Shown here: one piece after another, positions 36,666 through 44,975 of the stretch
How the letters are laid out: each line of letters opens with the position of its first letter
How positions within the stretch are numbered: the stretch's first letter is position 1
NCBI RefSeq assembly: GCF_002258215.1
Contig: NZ_NEFY01000002.1
Span: forward strand, 124,001-188,000
From: Marinobacter vinifirmus
Lineage (GTDB): Bacteria; Pseudomonadota; Gammaproteobacteria; Pseudomonadales; Oleiphilaceae
DNA length: 64,000 nucleotides
Reading direction: 5' to 3'
The notes under the pieces: generated by a model
Told to the model about the DNA's origin: nothing
Seen by the model: the letters and a program-made list of their open reading frames with translations, nothing else
The model's database searches: none
Made by a program: the position numbers and the translations under genes

Positions 36666-37655
36666 TCAGCCCGGAAGGAATTCAATCGGGAATTGAACCT
36701 TCCGGGTTTCCACCTGCGCCGATCCGAAGTTGAACATCCGCACCCGCATGGCGATACGCTGCTCAAGGCCGGGGTTACCAAGTTCTGAGCCCACCACCTG
36801 ACAGGCCGAGACACTGCCGTCCGGCTCGATAACCAGTTCCAGGGTAACCTTGCCTTCCAGGGTCGGATCCTGCCGCAGCTCCCGCTGGTACAGCGAATAC
36901 AGCACACTCTTCTGGGCATCGAATACCTGCCGGATATTGCTCATGGCGCGCTGGCCAACCGAAGGCCTGGCAGCAGGTTTCGCCCGGGCCACCTGCACCT
37001 CTTCTTTCGGTGCCTTCACCTGACTCACCTGGTGTTCGGCAACCGCTACCTCCCTGACTGGCGCGTCACTGTCCTGCACGCCACCACTGCCGGCTAACGC
37101 TTGCTCCCGGGTCACCTCGGGTTCCGCCACATCAGATTCATCACCGGTGATATTGGCCTGCCGTGCCACCGGTACCGGCGTTTGTTCTGCCCGGGTTAAG
37201 GCGGCCAGCCGGTCTTTCATGGCAAAAAGGCCCGAGCGTGCGGCGGTTTCCCTCGCTTGCTCGGTAGTCTGGGCAGGCTTATCCGCGACGGTTGCAGCCG
37301 GTTTCGCAGGTTCCGGCTGAGGCTCCGGAGCCGGTTCCGGCGGCGTCACTTCTTCGACGTTTGCGACCGGTTCTGGCTCCGGCTCTGGCTCAGGTTCGGG
37401 TTCGGGTTCAGGTTCCGGTTTGACTGGCTCAGGCGGTTCTACCGGCGCCGGGGTTTCGACCAGCCGGGCCAGTCTGGGCGGCACCTTTTCGGCCTCGGAA
37501 CGCTCCGGCTCGGGCACGGTCAGACCCGGGATGATCACCGCAGGCACCAAGAATGCCGCCAGCATAACGATCACAATTACGCCAAAGCGAATGCTTTCTG
37601 CCCGGTCACGGCTCCAGGGTAAACGGGTGCTTCCGACCTGCTGACGCTCAGCCAT
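36666..37655 (-). CDS. TonB-like energy transducer with AgmX/PglI C-terminal domain
   Basis: Single-pass inner-membrane protein: short cytoplasmic N-terminus, helix FGVIVIVMLAAFLVPAVII (about residues 24-42), a Pro/Glu linker with a run of EP dipeptides (about 78-100), a mid region rich in charged residues, and the C-terminal TonB-C-like AgmX/PglI domain (QRELRQDPTLEGKVTLELVIEPDGSVSACQVVGSEL). AgmX is GltJ of the Myxococcus Agl-Glt gliding machine. The protein could span the periplasm to pull on outer partners. Last gene of an eight-gene operon; overlaps the upstream ExbD gene by 8 nt. Confidence 0.85.
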   Translation of the reverse strand: MAERQQVGSTRLPWSRDRAESIRFGVIVIVMLAAFLVPAVIIPGLTVPEPERSEAEKVPPRLARLVETPAPVEPPEPVKPEPEPEPEPEPEPEPEPVANVEEVTPPEPAPEPQPEPAKPAATVADKPAQTTEQARETAARSGLFAMKDRLAALTRAEQTPVPVARQANITGDESDVAEPEVTREQALAGSGGVQDSDAPVREVAVAEHQVSQVKAPKEEVQVARAKPAARPSVGQRAMSNIRQVFDAQKSVLYSLYQRELRQDPTLEGKVTLELVIEPDGSVSACQVVGSELGNPGLEQRIAMRVRMFNFGSAQVETRKVQFPIEFLPG

Positions 37656-38136
37656 TGCGAACCTCCGCTTCCACGGCCAGCCGCACCTGGCGGAACTGCT
37701 CGTCTACACAGGTTTTCATGATCTTTCGTAACAGGCGATAGTCGGTCTCCCGGCCTGCCATAATGGTGACTTCCAGCCCCTGTTCCGGTACCTCCGCCCA
37801 GCGATTTCGGCGATAGGCCAGCTCTTCCGACAAGCCGGCCACGTGCAGGTCATCGGCACCAATAGTATCCACCCGGGCGACTTCCCGGCCCTGCACCAGA
37901 ATGGACTGGCCGCTGACCTGAATGGTCAGGTTCTCAACGGCATCCTTCTCCGAGGTGGAAACCGGTAAAGGCACATCAGCGGTGTTCTGCATCACTTTTA
38001 CATCAGAGGAATTCACCATCAGGAAGAACACCAGGATGGTGAAGATATCCATCAACGACACCAGGTTCAGGCCTCCGGCCCGGTGCATCCTTCGGTAATG
38101 ACGCTGGCGCAGCCTTGCTCTGCGGGAGGTTTTCAT
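37648..38136 (-). CDS. ExbD/TolR-type stator with the proton Asp (paralogue 1)
   Basis: Inner-membrane stator subunit of a proton-driven motor of the TolQR/ExbBD class. One N-terminal helix with the conserved Asp (NLVSLMDIFTILVFFLMV, Asp30), then a periplasmic domain of about 110 residues (VENLTIQVSGQSILVQGREVARV, LLRKIMKTCVDEQFRQVRLAVE). Length 162. Encoded with a second ExbD and one ExbB-type channel, as AglS/AglV/AglR of Myxococcus. Starts 4 nt inside the previous gene's end. Confidence 0.9.
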   Translation of the reverse strand: MKTSRRARLRQRHYRRMHRAGGLNLVSLMDIFTILVFFLMVNSSDVKVMQNTADVPLPVSTSEKDAVENLTIQVSGQSILVQGREVARVDTIGADDLHVAGLSEELAYRRNRWAEVPEQGLEVTIMAGRETDYRLLRKIMKTCVDEQFRQVRLAVEAEVRNG

Positions 38137-38663
38137 GCGCCCTCCCCATTTGCCGCATCTGCCCGTGCGGCCAGTGTCCGGCCCTCTTCAGCATCCATCA
38201 GGGAAACGTCCGGAAACAGCTCCGCTTCCACCACGCTGGCGGCCACCACCGCCGAATAGGAACGCACCGTATCCATGACGGTCACCAGGGTCTGGTAATC
38301 CACCTCCGGCCCCACTTCCAAGATCACATCGGTTTTATCCGGCACCCGGGACTTGATCTGCTGCAGCACCGTGCGCAAGCCCTCGTAGTCCTGATTCTGC
38401 TCTTTCGCCGGCAGCACCTCGATCAGCCCGCGATCGCTGTCGGCTACTTCCAGCCCATCAGGAATCACGGTAACCACCAGCCGGAACTGGTCTGTCGGTG
38501 GAGCCTCTCCCGCTTCCATGCCCGGGAAGTTGAGCTCGATCATGCGGATCTGGGTGAACACCATGCCCAGCAGCAATACCGGAACCAGGACGATCATCAG
38601 GTTCAGAAACGCGGTAATGTCCAGGTCCGCCGAGGCCTCAAGCCTGCGATGTCGACGTCTCAT
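38133..38663 (-). CDS. ExbD/TolR-type stator lacking the proton Asp (paralogue 2)
   Basis: Second stator paralogue. Its helix reads DITAFLNLMIVLVPVLLLGMVF; aligned by eye to ExbD (TPFIDVMLVLL), the proton-carrying Asp is replaced by Asn21. The periplasmic part (FRLVVTVIPDGLEVADSDRG, YEGLRTVLQQIKSRVPDKTDVILEVGPEVDYQTLVTVMDTVR) is a normal ExbD fold, and the C-terminus has an extra 30-residue Asp/Glu/Ala-rich tail. Length 176. Next to the ExbB-type gene, so both stators probably mix in one motor, only one carrying protons. Confidence 0.88.
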   Translation of the reverse strand: MRRRHRRLEASADLDITAFLNLMIVLVPVLLLGMVFTQIRMIELNFPGMEAGEAPPTDQFRLVVTVIPDGLEVADSDRGLIEVLPAKEQNQDYEGLRTVLQQIKSRVPDKTDVILEVGPEVDYQTLVTVMDTVRSYSAVVAASVVEAELFPDVSLMDAEEGRTLAARADAANGEGA

Positions 38664-38703
38664 ATCGCCATACTCCTGTTTGTCCTGGCTTTATGATGCG
38701 GGC

Positions 38704-39348
38704 TCACGCAGCGACCGGTGCATCCGGGTCGGACACGATATTCAGCAGTTTCACGCCGGCCATTTCGAAGCTGTCGACAATTTCATTGGTGCGGGTTTGC
38801 AGCAAGGCGTGGAACAGCAGCAGCGGAATGGCAGAGATCAGGCCAAAGGCGGTGGTGTTCATGGCTACGGAAATACTTTCCGACAGCAAAGTGGCTTTCT
38901 GGGCCGGATCCGCCGCGGCAACGGCCGTAAAGGCAGCGATCAGGCCGATGATGGTGCCAAGCAGGCCAAGCAGCGTGGCGACATTGGCCAGGGTTGCCAG
39001 GTACTGGGTACGCTTTTCCAAGCGAGGTAAGACTTCCATCAAGCCTTCTTCCATGGCGTATTCGATGTCTTCACGGCGGCTGTTGGACAGCAGGCGGGAA
39101 ATCCCGGCCCCCATAACGGCCGCAATGGTGCTGTCGGAGGTAGACGCAGCTTTCATGGCCCGCTTGAAATCCCGCTTTTGCAGGGCCGGCAGAATGGCCC
39201 GCTCAAACGCGAGCCGGTTTCTGCGCCGCACCGCTCCCAGGTAGATGAAGCGTTCCAGTGTTATGGCCAGGCCAAGCGCCAGAACCAGCGCGATGGGGTA
39301 CATGAATGGGCCGCCTTCCTGAAAGAATCGGATGATGGTGTCGAGCAT
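38704..39348 (-). CDS. ExbB/TolQ/MotA-type proton channel
   Basis: Polytopic inner-membrane channel of the MotA/TolQ/ExbB family. Helices near residues 16-38 (YPIALVLALGLAITLERFIYLG), 118-142 (ATLANVATLLGLLGTIIGLIAAFTAV) and 160-180 (ISVAMNTTAFGLISAIPLLLFHALL), with the conserved TLLGLLGTIIGL and the Thr pair in MNTTAFGL. A cytoplasmic loop of about 70 residues lies between helices 1 and 2. Only one such gene accompanies two ExbDs and a TonB-like protein, the core set of Agl motors. Length 214. Confidence 0.92.
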   Translation of the reverse strand: MLDTIIRFFQEGGPFMYPIALVLALGLAITLERFIYLGAVRRRNRLAFERAILPALQKRDFKRAMKAASTSDSTIAAVMGAGISRLLSNSRREDIEYAMEEGLMEVLPRLEKRTQYLATLANVATLLGLLGTIIGLIAAFTAVAAADPAQKATLLSESISVAMNTTAFGLISAIPLLLFHALLQTRTNEIVDSFEMAGVKLLNIVSDPDAPVAA

Positions 39349-39374
39349 GGTGCGTTTCTCCGTTTACTGCTGTG

Positions 39375-39725
39375 TCACGGTTGGGTCTGGCCGGGTGCTG
39401 CGGTTAAGGGCTGCAGCACCAGCGGGTTCAGGGTCTGCCGGAACTGGCGATGGCTTTCCAGAGTCCGGGTTGAAAGTGGTTGATCCAGTTCCGGGGCTTC
39501 CCGGTTCAGTTCAGCGCGAGGCCGGCGCGGCAGGCTGGGTGCCTGCCAGGGCAAAATGTAGAGCACCCGGGGGTCATCTTCGCCGCCACTGGCGGAAATT
39601 CCGGCCACCTCAAAGCCAGGCTGCTCCGGCGATTCGGCCTCGGTTGTGTCGGCACTTTGCGCCAACGCGGCATGGGCAAAAACCAGCATCAGGGCGGTTG
39701 CGACAGCACGAACTACTGCGCTCAT
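39375..39725 (-). CDS. Small exported Pro-rich protein of the glt-like operon
   Basis: Unrecognised 116-residue protein with a signal peptide (MSAVVRAVATALMLVFAHAALA, cleavage before QSADTT). The mature part has no Cys, is rich in Pro, Glu and Arg, and contains VLYILPWQAPSLPRRPRAELN and ESHRQFRQTLNPLVLQPL. It overlaps the upstream TPR lipoprotein by 4 nt and precedes the ExbB gene by 26 nt, so it should be a periplasmic part of the same machine. It is too short to place in a known family. Confidence 0.75.
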   Translation of the reverse strand: MSAVVRAVATALMLVFAHAALAQSADTTEAESPEQPGFEVAGISASGGEDDPRVLYILPWQAPSLPRRPRAELNREAPELDQPLSTRTLESHRQFRQTLNPLVLQPLTAAPGQTQP

Positions 39726-40210
39726 TGCAATCTCCTCTGAAGGTCGGCCATCCAGCCGGTGACAGCCTTGTCTTCCTCCGCGGCCAACTCGGTATAGCGC
39801 TGGTAATGGATAAGCGCAGCGGAAAGATCGAGCAGGTAAATTTCTGAAATAACGGCCAGGTTGTAATGGAGATCAGCCACATCCGGGCTAGCCTGGATGG
39901 CGGTTTTGAGCACGCCGGCGGCTTCTTCAAACCGGTTTTGCTGCTTCAGCAGCAGGGCCAGGTTGTTGGCCGCCGCAGCGTCGGTCGGGTCCAGCGCCAC
40001 GGCTTTTTGTAATGCTTCAATGGCCACCGACGTCTGGCCTTGCTCGTGCGCGAGCATGCCCTGCCGGGCCAGTTCCCGGGCCTGCTCCGGCGAACGTACA
40101 GGCTCCGGTTCCGCTTGTTTGGAGACAGGCCCGGTAGAAGCACACCCCGCCAGCATAACCAGTCCGATCAGTGCACCGACCGTACGGCAGCGAAGACTGA
40201 ACTCAGGCAT
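39722..40210 (-). CDS. TPR lipoprotein, AglT/GltE-like
   Basis: Outer-membrane-directed lipoprotein: signal peptide with lipobox LAGC (VMLAGCAST), residue after the Cys is Ala, so it should go to the outer membrane. Then TPR repeats (EGQTSVAIEALQKAVALDPTDAAAANNLALLL and NRFEEAAGVLKTAIQASPDVADLHYNLAVI) covering most of the 162 residues. GltE (AglT) of Myxococcus is also a TPR lipoprotein; the match is by layout. It overlaps the large TPR gene by 8 nt. Confidence 0.85.
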   Translation of the reverse strand: MPEFSLRCRTVGALIGLVMLAGCASTGPVSKQAEPEPVRSPEQARELARQGMLAHEQGQTSVAIEALQKAVALDPTDAAAANNLALLLKQQNRFEEAAGVLKTAIQASPDVADLHYNLAVISEIYLLDLSAALIHYQRYTELAAEEDKAVTGWMADLQRRLQ

Positions 40211-42992
40211 CGTCGTTACCCTCCATGTTCCAGCTCATCCATCGCAGTTCCCTCTGGTAACGGCCCGGATGCATACCTGCCAGCGCTTCCAGGCTGCGGG
40301 CGATCCACTGGTCATAGCCCTGCCCGGTAATGCGCTGATGGTTACGGGCATGCAGTGCCATGGCCCGTTCTTCCAGCGGGAAGGCTTCTTCCTCCAGCAG
40401 CATCTGGTATTGCATGGTTTCCATATCGTTCAGTTCGGCCGGCACCTCTGATGCCATCAGGTCACTGGCCAGGGTTCGGTAGAGCTCTGCCCGCCGGTAC
40501 AAGACTTCGGACTGCACGTCCTCACCGGCAAAGGACTCCGCTTGCAGCAGGTAGGTTTGCGCCTGCTCCATGGCTTGCTGCTTTCTGGCGAGGGTGGTTT
40601 CGAGGGGCGCAGTCAACGCAATGGCTGCGAAACGTTCAGCAGCACCGGAGCCCAGCGCCAACGCAGCATCTGCGGCCCATTGCAGGGTCTCTTCCGAGTG
40701 CCACTCACTGGCGTCTTCCCGGGCCAGCAGGATGTTCTGCTGATTGGAAACATCGACGCCAGACTCAATCAGGCGCTGACGCATGGTCTGCTGCTGCAGG
40801 TGATCCTTCGCATCGGCGGGCTCAGGCGCAACGGCCAGCCACTGCTGGTAAAGATCGTTACGTTCCGGCTCAGCACCCGCCTCGTGGTACAGCGCTGCGG
40901 CACGCAATTTTATGGGCCAGGGCTCTGGCGCAGAACCGGCTGCGGCCATGAGTTCGCCCGCGGCTTTCACCGGCTGGCCGGATTGTTGATAGGCGTAGAC
41001 CAGCTTTTCGCTGGTTTCAGCCGTAAGGGCATCTTCCGGGAAATCGAGGCGGAACCGGCGCAATTCATTAATGGCGGTTTGCCAGTCTGCAGCCTTCAGC
41101 AGGGTGTTGGCAGCGTCGAAGCGGGCCTTGATGGCGATTTCCGAGCCCGGGAGGATGGTTTCCACTCGCTGGAAATTGGCAACGGCCAGTGCCGTCTTGC
41201 CAGCGCCCGCTGCGGTTTCTGCTTGCCGGTATATTGCGGTGGCCAACTGGTTCTGGATTTTTTGCTCATCATCCCGGGACTCGGCCACCTCCGGAGTTGC
41301 CTGCACCAGTTGCAGCGCCTGGCGCCAGGCTGCCTCCGCCTGCGGATAGTCGCCATCACCCTGCCGTACCCGGGCCGTAACCAGCCAGGCGGCGTACTGT
41401 TCCCGAGGGCTGGCTTGTGGCCAGTCCAGCGTGGCGCGCGCATACAGAAGCGCCTGCTGGCCGTCGCCGGCTTCAAGCCAGCGGTTGGCGAGATCCGCGC
41501 GCAAAGCGGACAACCTGGCATCCGGCCCGAAGGCATTGGTGTAGCGTTGTTCGGCGGAGCTCAGGCTGGCCAGTGCCTCGGTAACAGGTTCGGAGCGGTT
41601 GCCCAGCCTGTCCCGCAGAATGCTGATCGCCGCCCAGGCAGATTCCACAGAGCGGTCATGGGAATACGTGTAGGCCGCTTTCTCGAAATTGGCCAGGGCC
41701 TGGTCGAGGCGCCCCATCTGCAATCTTGCATCGCCCGCCAGGTGCAGGATTTCGCCGGTGTTATCTGCTCGCAACGCCAAGGATTCGTAATAATCAGCCG
41801 ACTGGCTCCAGCGCTTGCCGGCGTAGTGATAGTCGGCCAGGAACCGGCTGTAATCCCGCCAATTTGCCTTCTGGTTGCCGTTCAGGGCGGTATAACGCGC
41901 ATCCGAAGCGAAGCGTGCAACATAATCGGAACGTGCGACTCTGGCGGCCTCGACATCTCCGGCCATCTGCCAGAACTCAACGCTCTGAGCCAGCATATCC
42001 GATGCTGCGGCGTTGTCCGGATAGGCTGCCGCAAAGGCTTCATTCACCGCCACTGCCTGCTGGTAGCCGCCCTCATGGGCGTGCAGATCCGCCAGCCGGT
42101 CATAGAGAATGGGAACCCAGGGCGCGGGGTTGCGCCCGGCAAGCCAGCGGTCCAGTGATCGGGCGTTATCGGAGCGGGCCGCCATCACGGCCAGGATACG
42201 GAAGCTGTCTTCGATCATGTCCCGGCTCTCGGCCGGCGGTGACTTCAGCCGTTCGGGCTCCGGCAGGTGCTGATCCAGCAACGCCATGAACGATTCCACC
42301 GAACGATCCCAGGCGCCTGCCCCCTGCTTGAACTGGCTCCAGCCCATCATGTAGCGGGCTTTTGAGGCGATATCCTGTTTACCATCGCCATCCAGCAGTT
42401 GGCGATACCCCGCTTCGGCCTCCCGGTAACGACCGGCGGAAAAGTCGGCTTCAGCAACCCGGAACCGGGCTTCCGGCACCAGCGGAGATTTCGGATACAG
42501 GCCGATCAGCTGCTCAAGCCGGTCGATGGACTGCTGGTGCTGGCCGGTCAGCGCGTGGGCTTTCGCCATCTGGTACAGGAGTTCATCCAGCCGGCCGGAG
42601 AAAGACCCCCTGGCCAGGATGTCTTCATAGCTCTCCAGCACTTCCTCGTAGATACCCGCCTCCTGTTCGGCGGAAAAACCCACCTCCTGGCCGGAGCGGT
42701 CACGGATGTTGTTCAGGCGGTTGAGGGCATCGATGCGCACTTCCGGTTCGTCAGAACTCTCGAACAGCTTCTGGTAGCGGCGAGCAACTTCGGCAGGCGA
42801 AATGGCCGGTAATGGCCGGCTTTCGAATTTCAGGAACACCGGGCGCATATCGCCCAAGGTTTCCCCGTCGCGACCAAGCTCCACCCGGAAGGATTCCTGG
42901 CCCAGTGCCGGTGCCGATACCAGCGCTGCCATCAGCAAGCAGGTGCGTAACTTCAGCCGGGCGGTGCTTTTCATTGGGGCCATCGGGGTCAT
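40203..42992 (-). CDS. Large periplasmic TPR-repeat protein, AgmU/GltD-like
   Basis: A 929-residue exported repeat protein. Signal peptide near residues 8-32 (LKLRTCLLMAALVSAPALG). The mature part is a long chain of helical TPR-like units (ALTGQHQQSIDRLEQLIGLYPKSPLVPEARFRVAEADFSAGRYREAEAGY and many more), with no transmembrane segment. In Myxococcus GltD (AgmU) is a long TPR protein of the gliding machine in the periplasm. The ATG overlaps the upstream stop as ATGA, so translation is coupled; an inner ATG six codons later would also keep the signal peptide. Confidence 0.85.
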   Translation of the reverse strand: MTPMAPMKSTARLKLRTCLLMAALVSAPALGQESFRVELGRDGETLGDMRPVFLKFESRPLPAISPAEVARRYQKLFESSDEPEVRIDALNRLNNIRDRSGQEVGFSAEQEAGIYEEVLESYEDILARGSFSGRLDELLYQMAKAHALTGQHQQSIDRLEQLIGLYPKSPLVPEARFRVAEADFSAGRYREAEAGYRQLLDGDGKQDIASKARYMMGWSQFKQGAGAWDRSVESFMALLDQHLPEPERLKSPPAESRDMIEDSFRILAVMAARSDNARSLDRWLAGRNPAPWVPILYDRLADLHAHEGGYQQAVAVNEAFAAAYPDNAAASDMLAQSVEFWQMAGDVEAARVARSDYVARFASDARYTALNGNQKANWRDYSRFLADYHYAGKRWSQSADYYESLALRADNTGEILHLAGDARLQMGRLDQALANFEKAAYTYSHDRSVESAWAAISILRDRLGNRSEPVTEALASLSSAEQRYTNAFGPDARLSALRADLANRWLEAGDGQQALLYARATLDWPQASPREQYAAWLVTARVRQGDGDYPQAEAAWRQALQLVQATPEVAESRDDEQKIQNQLATAIYRQAETAAGAGKTALAVANFQRVETILPGSEIAIKARFDAANTLLKAADWQTAINELRRFRLDFPEDALTAETSEKLVYAYQQSGQPVKAAGELMAAAGSAPEPWPIKLRAAALYHEAGAEPERNDLYQQWLAVAPEPADAKDHLQQQTMRQRLIESGVDVSNQQNILLAREDASEWHSEETLQWAADAALALGSGAAERFAAIALTAPLETTLARKQQAMEQAQTYLLQAESFAGEDVQSEVLYRRAELYRTLASDLMASEVPAELNDMETMQYQMLLEEEAFPLEERAMALHARNHQRITGQGYDQWIARSLEALAGMHPGRYQRELRWMSWNMEGNDDA

Positions 42993-44671
42993 TGGGCGCC
43001 CTCCCCGCTGGCTTCATAAGCCAGTTTTTCCAGTGCCAGGTATTCGTACAGGTGCGCCACTTGTTGTTCGGTTCTGTCTATGGCGTGTTCCATGCGCCGG
43101 TCTTCGTTGGCCACAAAGGCCAGGGCCAGTTCGTCCAGTTGGCCGGACGCCTGCTGCCGGGTTTGCAAAACCTGCTGGCCAAGCGCCCGGCCAGTGGTAG
43201 CCAGTTCCCGGGCTGCTACCAACAGATCGCTCATGCCACCGTGGTGTTCGATTACCCGCGCAAATACTTCAAGGTTGTGCCGGTTCTCTTCAAGTATTGC
43301 CGACATCTCGTCCAGCCCGGCTACCCGGCGTACCGCGATCTGGGTGTCGGCTTTTTCCAGGAAACGAAGCAAATAGGCCATGCGTGGCTGGGTCAGGGTT
43401 CGGCTGTCCGAAAGGAACCACTCGGTCTGCGGGCCGCGGGCATCGGTTACCAGGGTTTTATAGGCGCCATCGCTTTTGATGCCATCTGCCAGCCTGGAAA
43501 GGGTTGTCCGCTCGCCTTCAAAGGCCACGTTGGCGGCCAGCCAGGACTCCCCGGCCTGGCCGGGATATCCCGCAATGTCGTAGCCCCGCCCCATACCAAT
43601 CCAGGCTTCCGCCACACCGGGAAACGCCAGGGGGAATTTCTTGGCCCGGTGCCAGCTCTGCATGGCGCCCCGGTGGTTTTCCTTGCCGGAAAGAGCGAGG
43701 CCATGCAGGTAAAGCGCCCTTGGTGCGTGGTAACTGTCGAGCGAGACCTTTTCCAGAAACCCTAACGCCTTGTCGTATTCCTCGTTATTCAGGGCCAGGT
43801 AACCGGCCCGCAGATGCAGCTGGTCGAGTAGATCACGGCTGCGTGCCGACTCGGAATCATGGGCGGCCATCGACATAGCCACCCGCAGGGCAACCAGCGC
43901 CCGGGACGGATCAAGGTCGGTCTCGGCAAAGTCAGCCGCCAGGTTCATGTAACCCACCGCGGCCAGGTAACCTTCCTTCATCCCGGCCAAGATCTGACCG
44001 GCCTTATCGAGCCTGCCCTGCTGCCGGGCCTGCTCGGCATCCTGCAGTAATTCCTTTTGCCGGTTGGGCCGGCCAATTGCAGCATTTCCGGCTTGAGAGG
44101 GCGTTGCCCCGGCCCACGGCTGTTTGCCCAGGCTAACCCGCGGCTCGTAGTCCGGCCCGGTCGCGTCAATGCTCATCTGCAGCTGCATCGCACCCGACAC
44201 TTTGCGGAACGGGTTCACCACCTCACGACGGACAAACCGCTTGTTCACTGCCCTGGCGTTGATAACGGCGGTCAGCTGATGGTTGCCATCCGCCATATGG
44301 CCAGTAAACAGGGGGTAGCTGCGGCCGGCTTCAAGGGAATCCCTATCGGAAAGGGTAAAGAGGTGATTACCGACCGGCCGGCCATTCAGGAAAAGTTCGA
44401 CAGAATCCAGGTCCAGTGCTTCCGGATTGGCGAGGGAGAGGTAAACCGCAACGCGGGTATCGATGGTCTTGCGCAGCTTTTGCTCAAGGGTGTGCACGCT
44501 GGCAGCATGGCGTGAGACCTCAGCCTCCAGGCCACTGATGGCGTTGTCGATGGCCGCAGCACTGGCCTGGGCCATGGCTGCAATCACCAACATAACAGGA
44601 AGACCGGATATCCAAAGCCCCCTGCTCCGTGGGGGTATCCGGCACTGTTGTGATTTTTGTCTGCCGAACAT
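42989..44671 (-). CDS. Exported repeat protein, first gene of the glt-like operon
   Basis: Protein of about 560 residues with a signal peptide or anchor (GLWISGLPVMLVIAAMAQASAAA). After a short coiled-coil stretch comes a beta-rich piece (VAVYLSLANPEALDLDSVELFLNGRPVGNH) that looks like an immunoglobulin-type fold, then helical TPR-like repeats (ALGFLEKVSLDSYHAPRALYLHGLALSGKENHRGAMQSWHRA). A C-terminal coiled coil follows (QVLQTRQQASGQLDELALAFV). It may correspond to GltC of the Agl-Glt core, but only by position and layout. The start ATG at 44671 is chosen because AGGA stands 5-6 nt before it; an in-frame TTG at 44692 is less likely. Confidence 0.78.
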   Translation of the reverse strand: MFGRQKSQQCRIPPRSRGLWISGLPVMLVIAAMAQASAAAIDNAISGLEAEVSRHAASVHTLEQKLRKTIDTRVAVYLSLANPEALDLDSVELFLNGRPVGNHLFTLSDRDSLEAGRSYPLFTGHMADGNHQLTAVINARAVNKRFVRREVVNPFRKVSGAMQLQMSIDATGPDYEPRVSLGKQPWAGATPSQAGNAAIGRPNRQKELLQDAEQARQQGRLDKAGQILAGMKEGYLAAVGYMNLAADFAETDLDPSRALVALRVAMSMAAHDSESARSRDLLDQLHLRAGYLALNNEEYDKALGFLEKVSLDSYHAPRALYLHGLALSGKENHRGAMQSWHRAKKFPLAFPGVAEAWIGMGRGYDIAGYPGQAGESWLAANVAFEGERTTLSRLADGIKSDGAYKTLVTDARGPQTEWFLSDSRTLTQPRMAYLLRFLEKADTQIAVRRVAGLDEMSAILEENRHNLEVFARVIEHHGGMSDLLVAARELATTGRALGQQVLQTRQQASGQLDELALAFVANEDRRMEHAIDRTEQQVAHLYEYLALEKLAYEASGEGAQ

Positions 44672-44868
44672 GCTGATCCTGCTGTGTAACAATTCGAAAG
44701 GAAGAGTAACACCGGCTACAAACCAAGAACGGTATCCAATTCACCAAATGGCATTTTGGGTCAGACAACAAAAGTGTCGGTTTATTTGACAGATAGCGGG
44801 AGCAGAGGGACTAACCAGACAGCGATGTTCCGGTTAACTTATTGATCTTGCTTCAGAAGGGAAAGGGT

Positions 44869-44884
44869 TGGCCCCTGAATTGCT
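44869..44884 (+). promoter_or_regulatory. Probable sigma-54 promoter
   Basis: TGGCCC-CTGAA-TTGCT matches the sigma-54 consensus (TGGCAC-N5-TTGCW) with one mismatch and has the exact GG-N10-GC spacing. It lies on the plus strand, where no coding gene follows, but a strong terminator does 60 nt further on. Also seen upstream is an isolated TTGACA (44786-44791) without a good -10. The rest of the gap 44672-44868 shows nothing else I can support. Confidence 0.6.
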
Positions 44885-44894
44885 TTAACGGAAG

Positions 44895-44975
44895 GGGCGG
44901 GAGCGCTGAATGGGCAACCCCCGCTTGAATATGCCGAGCTTTTGCCGATGCGTTAACCGCGCATCGGCTTTTTTT
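44895..44975 (+). ncRNA. Candidate small RNA of about 80 nt
   Basis: Bounds are inferred: the start is set about 12 nt after the GC of the sigma-54 -12 element, the end is the T-run of the terminator. The transcript would open with GGGGCGGGAGCGC and can fold into a 5' hairpin (GCGGG with CCCGC), a single-stranded middle, and the terminator. No open frame with a ribosome site is visible. It sits between the divergent ends/starts of two minus-strand operons. No known RNA family was recognised; several GGA triplets occur (around 44889-44905), which is not enough to call an Rsm-type RNA. Confidence 0.5.
44944..44975 (+). terminator. Strong intrinsic terminator on the plus strand
   Basis: Perfect 9-bp stem GCCGATGCG / CGCATCGGC, 7-nt loop and seven T on the plus strand. 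On the minus strand the hairpin is followed by AAAAGC, so it cannot be the terminator of the VWA gene that ends at 44974. No annotated plus-strand gene precedes it. Confidence 0.9.

Noticed and set aside
36666..37655. Tandem EP dipeptide run as a possible phase-variable repeat
   Set aside because: The DNA is not an exact repeat (gag/gaa and ccg/cca/cct mixed); proline-rich linkers of this kind are usual in TonB-like proteins.
44786..44815. Sigma-70 promoter from TTGACA at 44786
   Set aside because: The -35 is perfect but the best -10 at any proper spacing (GACTAA) matches poorly, so the sigma-54 site is preferred.
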